Assembly (NCBI GenBank): GCA_963749715.1 | Contig: CAVVNR010000011.1 | Coordinates: 120,891 to 184,890, forward strand | Reading direction: 5' to 3' | Source: Roseiarcus sp963749715 | GTDB taxonomy: Bacteria > Pseudomonadota > Alphaproteobacteria > Rhizobiales > Beijerinckiaceae | DNA: 64,000 bases | Part shown: positions 35,790 through 43,993 of the stretch, piece after piece | Numbering within the stretch: position 1 is the stretch's first letter | How the letters are laid out: every line of letters begins with the position of its first letter | Notes under the pieces: generated by a model | Databases searched by the model: none | What the model was told of the DNA's origin: nothing | What the model saw: the letters and a program-made list of their open reading frames with translations, nothing else | Made by a program: the position numbers and the translations under genes

Positions 35790-36266
35790 TCAGGCGGTCG
35801 CCGGCTTGAAGGCGAGCGCCAGGCCGTTCATGCAATAGCGAAGTCCGGTCGGCTTTGGCCCGTCATCGAAGACGTGACCGAGATGGCCGTCGCATCGGCG
35901 GCAGGTCACAGCCGTGCGAACCATGAAGAAGGACCGGTCCTCGTGCGTATTCACGGCATGGTCGAGCGGGGCCCAGAAGCTCGGCCAGCCGGTGCCGCTG
36001 TCGAATTTTGTCTCCGAGGAGAAGAGGTCGAGGCCGCATCCGGCGCAGGCGAACGTCCCCTTCCGTTCCTCATGCAGAAGCGGACTGGTGAAAGGCGGCT
36101 CGGTGCCTTCCTTGCGCAGGACAGCATATTGTCCGGCGGTCAGCGTCGCCCGCCATTCGGCGTCGGTGTGGACCACGCGGCCCTCCTCGGCCGACCGGGC
36201 GAAACGGATCCGCGGCGCGCCTGCGATCGCGGCCACGGCGCTCAGCGCCGCTCGACGTGTCAGCAT
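35790..36266 (-). CDS. msrB: peptide methionine-(R)-sulfoxide reductase, Tat-exported
   Basis: This 158-residue protein starts with a twin-arginine-like signal (M-L-T-R-R-A-A-L). The MsrB domain has two zinc CxxC pairs (CAGC and CRRC), TGWPSFW, GHVFDDGPKPTGLRYCMNG, with the catalytic Cys in RYC. MsrB repairs methionine-R-sulfoxide, complementing MsrA. Both genes are on the same strand and both products carry export signals, indicating a periplasmic protein-repair pair. A reductant would be needed; the CcdA/thioredoxin pair at 2065-3167 is one possible supplier, which is inference. Confidence 0.92.
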   Translation of the reverse strand: MLTRRAALSAVAAIAGAPRIRFARSAEEGRVVHTDAEWRATLTAGQYAVLRKEGTEPPFTSPLLHEERKGTFACAGCGLDLFSSETKFDSGTGWPSFWAPLDHAVNTHEDRSFFMVRTAVTCRRCDGHLGHVFDDGPKPTGLRYCMNGLALAFKPATA

Positions 36267-36531
36267 TTTTCACCTCCCCGGTCCTTCGCGCGCCCGACGG
36301 GCCTTCGCGTCCGCAATGCCGATACGTTCGAAATGGGGATGGGTTACAGGGCGCGCAACCTTTTTGCTGGCCGCGGCGGCGCTGGTCGAGAAACGGCGCC
36401 GTTTGGCGGCGTCCCCGGAGTTGACCGCGGCAGGGCGCGTGCTTCAAACATGCCCTGAGCGTCGCGACGCGCGAAGGCGCCGCGCAATGATCAAGGAGTT
36501 GCGCGGGTTCAAGCCCGCGCCGGAGGAGCCC

Positions 36532-38610
36532 ATGGCCGCCATCAATTCCGCCGCCGACCTCGCAATCGACGGCGAGGTCGCCGTCGTCACGATCGACTCC
36601 CCGCCGGTGAACGCATTGTCGCAGGCCGTCCGCGATGGGCTCAAGCGCGGCGTCGAGGCGGCCGAGGCCAACGGCGCGGCCAAGGCGATCGTCATCATCT
36701 GCGGCGGGCGGACCTTCATCGCCGGCGCCGACATTTCCGAATTCGGCAAGCCGCCGGCCGCGCCTTACCTTCCCGAGGTGCTCGACCGCATCGAGAACTG
36801 CTCGAAGCCGATCGTCGCCGCGGTGCATGGAACGGCGCTCGGCGGCGGGTTCGAGGTTGCGCTGACCGCCCACTACCGGATCGCCGTCCCGTCGGCGAAA
36901 TGCGGTCTGCCGGAGATCAAGCTCGGCCTCATCCCCGGGGCCGGCGGCACGCAGCGCCTGCCCCGGCTTATCGGCGTCGAGAAGGCGCTCGACGTCATCC
37001 TCTCCGCGACGCCCTTCGGCGCGCGCGAGGCCAAGGAATGGGGCGTGGTCGACGAACTCGCCGAGGAAGGGAAACTGCGCGAGTCGGCGCTTGCCTTCGC
37101 GCGGCGCTTGATCGCGGAGAAAGCCCCGCTGCGCAAGGTGCGTGACCGCTCCGACAAGCTCGAGCCGGCGCGCGGCCATCCCGAGATCTTCGAGGCCATC
37201 CGCAAGGCCAATGCGAGAAAATTTCGCGGCTTCGAGGCGTGGGAAAAGGCGATCGAGTCGGTCAGGAACGCGGTCGAGCTCAAGTTCGACGAGGGAATCC
37301 TCAAAGAGCGCCAGATGTTCATGGCGCTCTTGCAGACGACGCAGTCGAAGGCGCAACGGCACGTGTTCTTCGCCGAGCGCCAGGCGGCGAAGGTCGCCGA
37401 CATCGGCCACGACGTGGCGACGAAGCCGATCCGCAGCGTCGGCGTGATCGGCGCCGGCACCATGGGAGGCGGCATCGCCATGAACTTCCTCTCAGCCGGC
37501 ATTCCCGTAACCATTGTCGAGACCTCGAAGGAGGCGCTTGATCGCGGGGTCACGGTCATGCGCCGCAACTATGAAGCGACCGCCAAGAAGGGGCGATTGA
37601 CGATGGAAGAGGTCGCGTCGCGGATGGGCAGGCTCGCCCCGACGCTCGACTTTGGCGCGCTCGCCGAAGCTGACCTCGTGATCGAAGCGGTCTTCGAGAA
37701 CATGGACATCAAGAAGAAGGTGTTCGAGCGGCTCGATTCGGTCGCCAAGCCCGGCGCGATCCTCGCCTCAAACACCTCCTATCTCGACATCGACGAAATC
37801 GCGGCGATGACCAAGCGGCCGGAGGACGTGCTCGGCATGCACTTCTTTTCGCCGGCCAACGTGATGCGGCTCCTCGAAATCGTCCGCGGCGCCAAGACCT
37901 CGAAACCGGTGCTGGCGACGATCGCCGGCCTCGCGCCCAGAATAGGCAAGGTCGGGGTGGTTGTGGGCGTCTGCTACGGTTTCGTCGGCAACCGCATGCT
38001 GGCCCAGCGCCAGCGCGAGGCGATGAAGCTCATCCTCGAAGGCGCGACTCCCTCGGCGGTCGACCGCGTGCTGACCGACTTCGGCATGCCGATGGGGCCA
38101 TTCGCGATGAGCGATCTCGCCGGCCTCGACATCGGCTGGTCGGCCGAGACGTCGAAGCGCTCGACGATCCGCGAAATCCTGTGCGAGGAGGGCCGGCGCG
38201 GCCAGAAAACCGGCGCGGGCTTCTACGACTATGACGAAGCGCGCAACGCCAAGCCCTCGGCGCATGTGGAGAAAATCGTCCACGACTTCGCGGCTTCGAA
38301 GGGGGTCGCACAGCGCACGATCAGCGACTCGGAAATCCTCGAGCGTTGCGTCTATCCGATGATCAACGAAGGGGCGAAAATCCTCGAAGAGGGCAAGGCG
38401 CAGCGCGCCTCCGACATCGACATCGTCTGGATCTACGGCTACGGCTGGCCGGTCTACCGCGGCGGCCCGATGTTCTACGCCGATACGATCGGGCTTAGAA
38501 ATGTGCTGGCCAAGCTCAAGGAGTTTCAGGCGAGGTTGGGCGACGACTTCAAGCCGGCGGCGCTGTTGGAGAAGTTGGCGGCCGAGGGAGGCGCGTTTTC
38601 GCGTTCGTGA
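36532..38610 (+). CDS. bifunctional enoyl-CoA hydratase/3-hydroxyacyl-CoA dehydrogenase
   Basis: This 692-residue beta-oxidation enzyme has a hydratase N-terminus and a dehydrogenase C-terminus. The hydratase part shows SPPVNALSQ, FIAGADISEF, HGTALGGGFEVAL (first catalytic Glu) and LPEIKLGLIPGAGGTQRLPR (second Glu). The NAD-binding fold is VGVIGAGTMGGGIAMNF (about residue 303), and the catalytic His/Glu pair is in GMHFFSPANVMRLLEIV. ATG 36532 is preferred because GGAGGAG precedes it; ATG 36487 is also in frame. It resembles FadJ/FadB and peroxisomal bifunctional enzymes and heads an operon with thiolase. Confidence 0.93.
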   Translation: MAAINSAADLAIDGEVAVVTIDSPPVNALSQAVRDGLKRGVEAAEANGAAKAIVIICGGRTFIAGADISEFGKPPAAPYLPEVLDRIENCSKPIVAAVHGTALGGGFEVALTAHYRIAVPSAKCGLPEIKLGLIPGAGGTQRLPRLIGVEKALDVILSATPFGAREAKEWGVVDELAEEGKLRESALAFARRLIAEKAPLRKVRDRSDKLEPARGHPEIFEAIRKANARKFRGFEAWEKAIESVRNAVELKFDEGILKERQMFMALLQTTQSKAQRHVFFAERQAAKVADIGHDVATKPIRSVGVIGAGTMGGGIAMNFLSAGIPVTIVETSKEALDRGVTVMRRNYEATAKKGRLTMEEVASRMGRLAPTLDFGALAEADLVIEAVFENMDIKKKVFERLDSVAKPGAILASNTSYLDIDEIAAMTKRPEDVLGMHFFSPANVMRLLEIVRGAKTSKPVLATIAGLAPRIGKVGVVVGVCYGFVGNRMLAQRQREAMKLILEGATPSAVDRVLTDFGMPMGPFAMSDLAGLDIGWSAETSKRSTIREILCEEGRRGQKTGAGFYDYDEARNAKPSAHVEKIVHDFAASKGVAQRTISDSEILERCVYPMINEGAKILEEGKAQRASDIDIVWIYGYGWPVYRGGPMFYADTIGLRNVLAKLKEFQARLGDDFKPAALLEKLAAEGGAFSRS

Positions 38611-38698
38611 GAAGCACCCCCATCCGGCCCTTCCGGCCGCTTCTTCCAGGCGAAGAAAATGTTGGACCGCCCAATGAGCAAGCAATTGGAGAACCGTC

Positions 38699-39904
38699 AT
38701 GCGTGAAGCCGTCATCGTCTCCACCGCGCGCACGCCGATCGGCAAGGCCTATCGCGGCGCGTTCAACGACACCCAGGCCCAGACCCTGGGCGGACACGCG
38801 ATCGCGAGCGCCCTCAAGCGCGCTGGAATTGAGGGCGGCGAGGTCGACGACGTCGTCATGGGCGCTGCGTTGCAGCAGGGATCCCAAGGCGGCAACGTCG
38901 CCCGCCAGGCGCTCCTGCGCGCCGGCCTTCCGACCAGCGTCGCCGGCATGTCGGTCGACCGGCAATGCGCCTCGGGGCTCATGGCGATCGCCATCGCCGC
39001 CAAAGAGATCGTCGACGACGGCATGAGCGTCACCGTCGGCGGCGGGCTCGAATCGATTTCGCTGGTGCAGAACGACAAGATGAACCGAACTCGAGCGACC
39101 GACCCCTGGCTGGTCGAGCATCGCGACGACATCTACATGTCGATGCTGGAGACGGCCGAGATCGTCGCGGCGCGCTATAAGATCTCGCGCGAGCGGCAGG
39201 ACGAATATGGCGTGCAGTCGCAGGCCCGCGCCGCCGCCGGCGTGGCCGCCGGGCGGTTCGAGGCCGAGATCGCGCCCCTGCCCAGCGTGATGAAAGTCGT
39301 CGATAAGGCGACCGGCGCCGTCTCCGACAAGTCGGTGACGCTCAAGCACGACGAGGGCATCCGCGCCGACACGACGCTCGCTGGACTTGCGGCGCTGAAA
39401 CCGGTGTTCGCCGAAGGGCTGCATCTGAAACAGCCGGGCTCCTTCATCACCGCTGGCAACGCCTCGCAACTGTCTGACGGAGCGAGCGCTTGCGTCTTGA
39501 TGGAGGCCCACCTCGCCGGCCAGCGCAATCTGACTCCGCTCGGGATCTACCGCGGCATCGCAGTCGCCGGCTGCGATCCGGACGAGATGGGCATCGGTCC
39601 AGTGTTCGCCGTGCCGAAGCTGCTCAAGGCGCACGGCCTCAAGATGGACGACATCGACCTTTGGGAGCTGAACGAGGCGTTTGCGGTCCAGGTCCTCTAT
39701 TGCCGCGACAAGCTTGGCATCGACAACGAAAAGCTCAACGTCGACGGCGGCGCGATCGCGGTCGGCCACCCCTACGGCATGAGCGGCGCGCGCCTCACCG
39801 GCCACGCGCTGATCGAGGGCAAGCGGCGCGGCGCGCGTTATGTCGTCGTGACCATGTGCGTCGGCGGCGGCATGGGCGCGGCCGGGCTGTTCGAAGTCGC
39901 CTGA
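38699..39904 (+). CDS. acetyl-CoA C-acyltransferase (thiolase)
   Basis: This 401-residue enzyme performs the last step of beta-oxidation, cleaving 3-ketoacyl-CoA. The nucleophile is Cys90 in DRQCASGLM; the active-site His is in GHPYGMSGARLTG and the second Cys in CVGGGMGAAGLFE. NEAFA is also present. It follows the bifunctional enzyme by 88 bases and is probably co-transcribed. The chain-length preference cannot be read from sequence. Confidence 0.94.
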   Translation: MREAVIVSTARTPIGKAYRGAFNDTQAQTLGGHAIASALKRAGIEGGEVDDVVMGAALQQGSQGGNVARQALLRAGLPTSVAGMSVDRQCASGLMAIAIAAKEIVDDGMSVTVGGGLESISLVQNDKMNRTRATDPWLVEHRDDIYMSMLETAEIVAARYKISRERQDEYGVQSQARAAAGVAAGRFEAEIAPLPSVMKVVDKATGAVSDKSVTLKHDEGIRADTTLAGLAALKPVFAEGLHLKQPGSFITAGNASQLSDGASACVLMEAHLAGQRNLTPLGIYRGIAVAGCDPDEMGIGPVFAVPKLLKAHGLKMDDIDLWELNEAFAVQVLYCRDKLGIDNEKLNVDGGAIAVGHPYGMSGARLTGHALIEGKRRGARYVVVTMCVGGGMGAAGLFEVA

Positions 39905-39922
39905 TTCCGAGAAGGCGCCCGC

Positions 39923-40900
39923 TTGAACGAATCGAACCCCATGGCGCCGCTCGCGGCCTTTCGCGGGCAGAGGCCGCCGGCGCCGGCCTGGTTCGAGCGG
40001 GCGGTCGCCGACGAACCCGAGCGGTCGTTCGTCGAGGTCGAGGGCGCGCGAGTTGAGACCCTTGCGTGGGGCGAGCGGGGCAAGCCGGGCCTCCTGTTCT
40101 TGCATGGCGGCGCCGCTCACGCCGACTGGTGGAGCTTCATCGCGCCGTTTTTCGCCCGCGACCGACGGGTCGTGGCGCCGTCGTTCACCGGCATGGGGCG
40201 TTCCGAATGGCGGCCGTCCTATGATTTCCGCCAGTTCGTACGCGAGGCGCGGACCGCGGCGCGGGTAGCGGGCGCCTTCGAGAGCGGGCCGCCCGTGGTC
40301 GTAGGGCACTCATTCGGCGGACGCATCGCGGTCGGGCTCGCTCATGATTTCGGCGACGAGCTGGCCGCTGCGGTGATGGTCGACCCGCCGTTCTTCGCGC
40401 CGCAGAACCAGCGAGCGCCGTCTCCTCCGCGCGCGACGACGCGGGAGCATAACGTGCGGCCTTCGCTCGAGGCGATCATCGCCCGGTTCCGCCTCGCCCC
40501 GCCGCAGGCTTGTGACAATCTGTTTATTCTCGACTTCATCGCCAGGCGCTCGGCGCGAAAGGCCGTCGACGGCGACGGCGAAGTCGGATGGTCGTTGAGC
40601 TTCGATCCGCATTTCTGGGAGAAGTTCGCGCGGCTCGACCCGGTTCCATTGGTCAAGGCTACGCGCTCGCCGCTCGCCTTGATCCGCGGCGCCAAGTCGC
40701 AGCTCTTCCACCCCGAAGACGCCGCCTACCTCCTGAGCCTGATCGCTCTGGGCTCGCCTTATGTCGAGATACCCGAGGCGGAGCATCACGTGATGATCGA
40801 CCAGCCGATCGCCTTCGTCGCCGCGCTGCGCGCGCTGCTCGCGGCGTGGCCGAGATTTGGTACTAGCGTCAGCGCCATCTCATCGGGTCTACGTTCTTGA
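39923..40900 (+). CDS. alpha/beta hydrolase in the beta-oxidation operon
   Basis: This 325-residue protein starts at TTG 39923 (AGAAGG nearby) or ATG 39941. It has the oxyanion LFLHGGAAHADWW, FTGMGRSEW, nucleophile elbow VVGHSFGGRIAV and a late His in EAEHHVMIDQP. No signal peptide is present. It lies 18 bases after the thiolase, so it may release or activate an acyl substrate for that pathway. Its end overlaps the next gene's start (TTGA). Confidence 0.85.
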   Translation: MNESNPMAPLAAFRGQRPPAPAWFERAVADEPERSFVEVEGARVETLAWGERGKPGLLFLHGGAAHADWWSFIAPFFARDRRVVAPSFTGMGRSEWRPSYDFRQFVREARTAARVAGAFESGPPVVVGHSFGGRIAVGLAHDFGDELAAAVMVDPPFFAPQNQRAPSPPRATTREHNVRPSLEAIIARFRLAPPQACDNLFILDFIARRSARKAVDGDGEVGWSLSFDPHFWEKFARLDPVPLVKATRSPLALIRGAKSQLFHPEDAAYLLSLIALGSPYVEIPEAEHHVMIDQPIAFVAALRALLAAWPRFGTSVSAISSGLRS

Positions 40901-41443
40901 GCGCGGATTCTATCGGCGTCGTCGCCGACATTCTCCAGAAGCTGATGGCAAGTTTTGCCTTTCTTGTCGGCGGCGTATGGGTATTGATGAATTACCTGCG
41001 CAATCGTACCCATGTCCCGCGGCTGCAAGTGGAGGTGAAAGCTGAGTTCGCCAAGCGCGGCGACCGGCGCTATCTGGTGGCCACCTGCCGGGCCAAGAAC
41101 GTCGGGCTTGTCCGTCATTCGGCTACCGGAACCGCAGGCGGGAGCAGTGGGTCTCCCGGGCACTGCGCTTTCGGTTCGGATGCTTCGGCAGTTTGCTGCG
41201 GCGCCTTACATTATTGAGGTCCCTTGGGACTCCGAAGTGGCGGTCTTCGATGTCTTCTCCAGCCACCGGTTCATCGAGCCGGGCCTTACAATCAGCGAAC
41301 AGAAACTTATTTATGAACCCAGCCTGCTTTATGACGCGAGTTGGGTGCAGCTGAGAGTTTCGGCCCACAACGAGAAATGGAGCGCCGTCGCGGTCGCTAT
41401 TCCCGAAGGTGACTCCGACGAGCCCATTTCAGCCCCAGAATGA
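40897..41443 (+). pseudogene. small membrane protein of unknown function, split by a frameshift
   Basis: The TTG at 40897 overlaps the hydrolase stop. The N-terminus has one membrane helix (LMASFAFLVGGVWVLMNYL), followed by a cytoplasmic-looking beta-rich domain (RLQVEVKAEFAKRGDRRYLVATC). The frame changes near 41104-41107: one extra base in GGG. The rest (SVIRLPEPQAG, YIIEVPWDSEVAVFDVFSS, WVQLRVSAHNEKW) continues to 41443. The corrected protein is about 181 residues. No family was recognised. The domain looks like a small soluble module tethered to the membrane. Confidence 0.65.
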
Positions 41444-41453
41444 GAGTAAAGCC

Positions 41454-41657
41454 ATGCGATCCGAGATGTCTAAGATTTCACCAGGGCGCGAGCCGCCTTG
41501 GAGCGAGGCGATCACGGTTTGGTTCGAGCAGGAAGATCCCGAAGAGGTAAGGAAGATCGAAGAGCAAAAAAAGAAGCAAAAAGCTCTTGAGAAGGCGTTG
41601 GCGGAGCAGCGGAAAAAGGAACAGGGACAGAAGGCGCCACGGGCGATAGCAAACTGA
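41454..41657 (+). CDS. small highly charged protein, unknown
   Basis: This 67-residue protein starts at ATG 41454, 10 bases after the preceding stop, and probably belongs to the same operon. Residues 25-60 are a charged, helix-forming stretch (EDPEEVRKIEEQKKKQKALEKAL) with coiled-coil character. It has no Cys, signal peptide or membrane segment. A partner for the membrane protein is possible but not shown. An in-frame GTG at 41409 would add 15 residues. A 6-bp hairpin (CGACCC-TG-GGGTCG, 41668-41681) follows the gene. Confidence 0.6.
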   Translation: MRSEMSKISPGREPPWSEAITVWFEQEDPEEVRKIEEQKKKQKALEKALAEQRKKEQGQKAPRAIAN

Positions 41658-41850
41658 GCGTAAGAGTCGACCCTGGGGTCGCCCTCATCAGGCTGCCGCG
41701 CGGGCGCCGCTTGGACGTTCGTGCTGCGCTCTGGAATGCGCAGAAAAGGAGAGATCGAAGCAGCGATGATCCGAAACTGTTCTACGCGTTGAGTGTTGCG
41801 AGCCCGGGGCGCGCTGCCGGTACTCTGCCCGCTTCGCTCCGAGCCTCACT

Positions 41851-43947
41851 TCATTCGAGCCGCACCGTAACCGCATCCGACGCGCCCTTGCCATCGACCA
41901 CCGATACGCGAGCGAAACCTGCGCCGTCCGGCTTCCAGGCGGACTGGCGGCGGAGGTCGGGTTCGGCGACCGGCTCGCCGTTGACGAACCACGCGAAGGG
42001 CGGGGCGCCGCCGAGGGCCTTCAGGGCCAGCGGATGATCGCGGGCGCCATCGTTGAGGCCGAGGTCGATGAGGGCGCCGTCGGGCGGGAAGGCGATTTTG
42101 AGCGCAGGCGTCTCCGTCGCCGCCATGGTTTTGGGCGCGTCCTGGCGGAGATGGCGCAAGGGCGGCGGCAGGTCGGCGCTGACCGCGGCGGTCAGCACGC
42201 CTTTCGGCGGCCGGACGGGCTCGACGTCCCGGCCGAGCCGCTCGAAGGCGTCGAACAGGATCGGCGCCGCCGCCTCGCGGCCGATGAGGCCGGGCGTCGG
42301 CCCGTTGTCCGGCCGCCCGACCCAGACCGCGACCGTCGTCCCGCGGTCGAAGCCGATCGCGAGCGCGTCGCGAAAGCCGTAGGAGGTGCCAGTCTTGAAG
42401 GCGATGCGGCCTTTGAGCGCGTTGGCCGGCGGCGGCGCGCCGCGCAGGATGTCCGCGACGTACCAGGCCGCGACCGGATCGGTCACCCGGCGCGGACCAA
42501 TGACCGGCGGCCCGCCGAGCCGCTCGATCAGCGCCGGCGCCTCGCCGCCGCGGGCGAAACCGGCGTAGAGGCGCGCGAGGTCGGTGAGCGTGACCCCGAG
42601 CCCGCCGAGGCCGATGGCGAGGCCGATCGGCGTATCCTTCGGCAAAGCGATTTCGGCGCCTGCGCCATGCAGGCGCGCGAGGAAGGTCGCCGGACCGAGG
42701 TCGGCGAGGAGCTCGATCGCCGGCAGATTGAGCGACTGCTGCAACGCCTTGCGCGCGGTCACCGTGCCCTCGTAGCCGAGATTGAAATTCTGCGGCGCAT
42801 AGGCGCCGTAGCGCATCGGCCGGTCGAACAGCACCGTCTCCGGGTGGGCGAGCCCCTGCTCGAACGCCAGCGCATAGATGAACGGCTTCAAGGCCGAGCC
42901 CGGCGAGCGTGGAACAAGCGACATGTCGATCGCGCCGTCGCGCGAGGCGGCGTCATAATCGGGGCTGCCGATGCGGGCGCGAATCTCGCCGCTCGCATTG
43001 TCGATGACGACCATCGCCGCCGACAGTTTCGCCCCAAGGCGCGCGACGCTCTCCTTGAGCAGCGCCTCGAGCCTGGCTTGCAGCCGCGCATCGATCGAGA
43101 GCCTGATGATTTTCGCTTGCCGGTCGGCGGCGACCGCTTCTTCGGCGGCATGGGCGGCTAGCGCCGGAAAAGCCTGGCGCGCCTCGGGGACCGGCTCGCG
43201 CTTCGCCGCCGCGGCGTCGTCGGCGCTGATGAGGCCGCGCGCGGCGACGCGGTCGAGCACCCGGTCGCGCGCGGCGCGCGCCGCCTTTGGGAAACGATCC
43301 GGCCGGCGCGCTTCGGGCGATTGCGGCAGCGCCACCAGGAGCGCCGCCTCGGCAAGGCTGAGCTTGACCGGCTCCTTGCCGAAATAGGCAAGCGACGCCG
43401 CCCGCGCGCCCTCGAGATTGCCGCCGAACGGCGCGAGCGTGAGATAGCGATCGAGCACGCCTTCCTTGCCGACCGCACGCTCGATTTCGAACGCGCGCGC
43501 AATCTGCCTCATCTTGGCGGCGAGCGTCCGCTCGGGCCGCGGCTCGATGAGGCGGGCGACCTGCATGGTCAAAGTCGAGCCGCCGCTGACCACATGGCCG
43601 CGCGCAACCCATTGCGCGCCGGCGCGGATCAGCGCGCGCGGATCGACGCCGCGATGGTCGTAGAACCGCCCGTCCTCATAGGCGACCAGCATCGCAAGAT
43701 AGCGCGGATCGACGTCGTGCGCGGTCACAGGCAGGCGCCAGCGCCCGTCGGGCAGAGTGAACGGCCTGAGCAGGCGCCCGTTGCGGTCGACGACAATCGT
43801 CGAGCCCTCGCGCGAGCCGGCCAGATCGAGCGGCCCTAGGCTCGCCGCGTATCGCGTCCATGCGACCCCTGCCGCCACGCTCGCGGCCAGAAGGAACGCC
43901 GCGGCGGCGAGCAGGAGGATCGGGCGAGGAAGGCGCGGCGGGGTCAT
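41851..43947 (-). CDS. pbpC: penicillin-binding protein 1C
   Basis: This 698-residue protein starts at ATG 43947 after GGGGGC; an in-frame ATG at 43983 is an alternative. After a membrane anchor (PILLLAAAAFLLAASVAAG) comes a glycosyltransferase domain (AYEDGRFYDHRGVDPRALIRA; GGSTLTMQVARL). A transpeptidase domain follows with the active-site PGSALKP, SLN and FKTGTSYGFRDA motifs, and a C-terminal BiPBP_C domain (from about residue 610). PBP1C polymerises glycan strands and is poorly bound by many beta-lactams. It follows the alpha-2-macroglobulin gene, the usual pairing. Confidence 0.95.
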   Translation of the reverse strand: MTPPRLPRPILLLAAAAFLLAASVAAGVAWTRYAASLGPLDLAGSREGSTIVVDRNGRLLRPFTLPDGRWRLPVTAHDVDPRYLAMLVAYEDGRFYDHRGVDPRALIRAGAQWVARGHVVSGGSTLTMQVARLIEPRPERTLAAKMRQIARAFEIERAVGKEGVLDRYLTLAPFGGNLEGARAASLAYFGKEPVKLSLAEAALLVALPQSPEARRPDRFPKAARAARDRVLDRVAARGLISADDAAAAKREPVPEARQAFPALAAHAAEEAVAADRQAKIIRLSIDARLQARLEALLKESVARLGAKLSAAMVVIDNASGEIRARIGSPDYDAASRDGAIDMSLVPRSPGSALKPFIYALAFEQGLAHPETVLFDRPMRYGAYAPQNFNLGYEGTVTARKALQQSLNLPAIELLADLGPATFLARLHGAGAEIALPKDTPIGLAIGLGGLGVTLTDLARLYAGFARGGEAPALIERLGGPPVIGPRRVTDPVAAWYVADILRGAPPPANALKGRIAFKTGTSYGFRDALAIGFDRGTTVAVWVGRPDNGPTPGLIGREAAAPILFDAFERLGRDVEPVRPPKGVLTAAVSADLPPPLRHLRQDAPKTMAATETPALKIAFPPDGALIDLGLNDGARDHPLALKALGGAPPFAWFVNGEPVAEPDLRRQSAWKPDGAGFARVSVVDGKGASDAVTVRLE

Positions 43948-43993
43948 CGCGAGCCCCCGGCTTCGCCAGCTGTCATGCCGCATGACAACCGAG

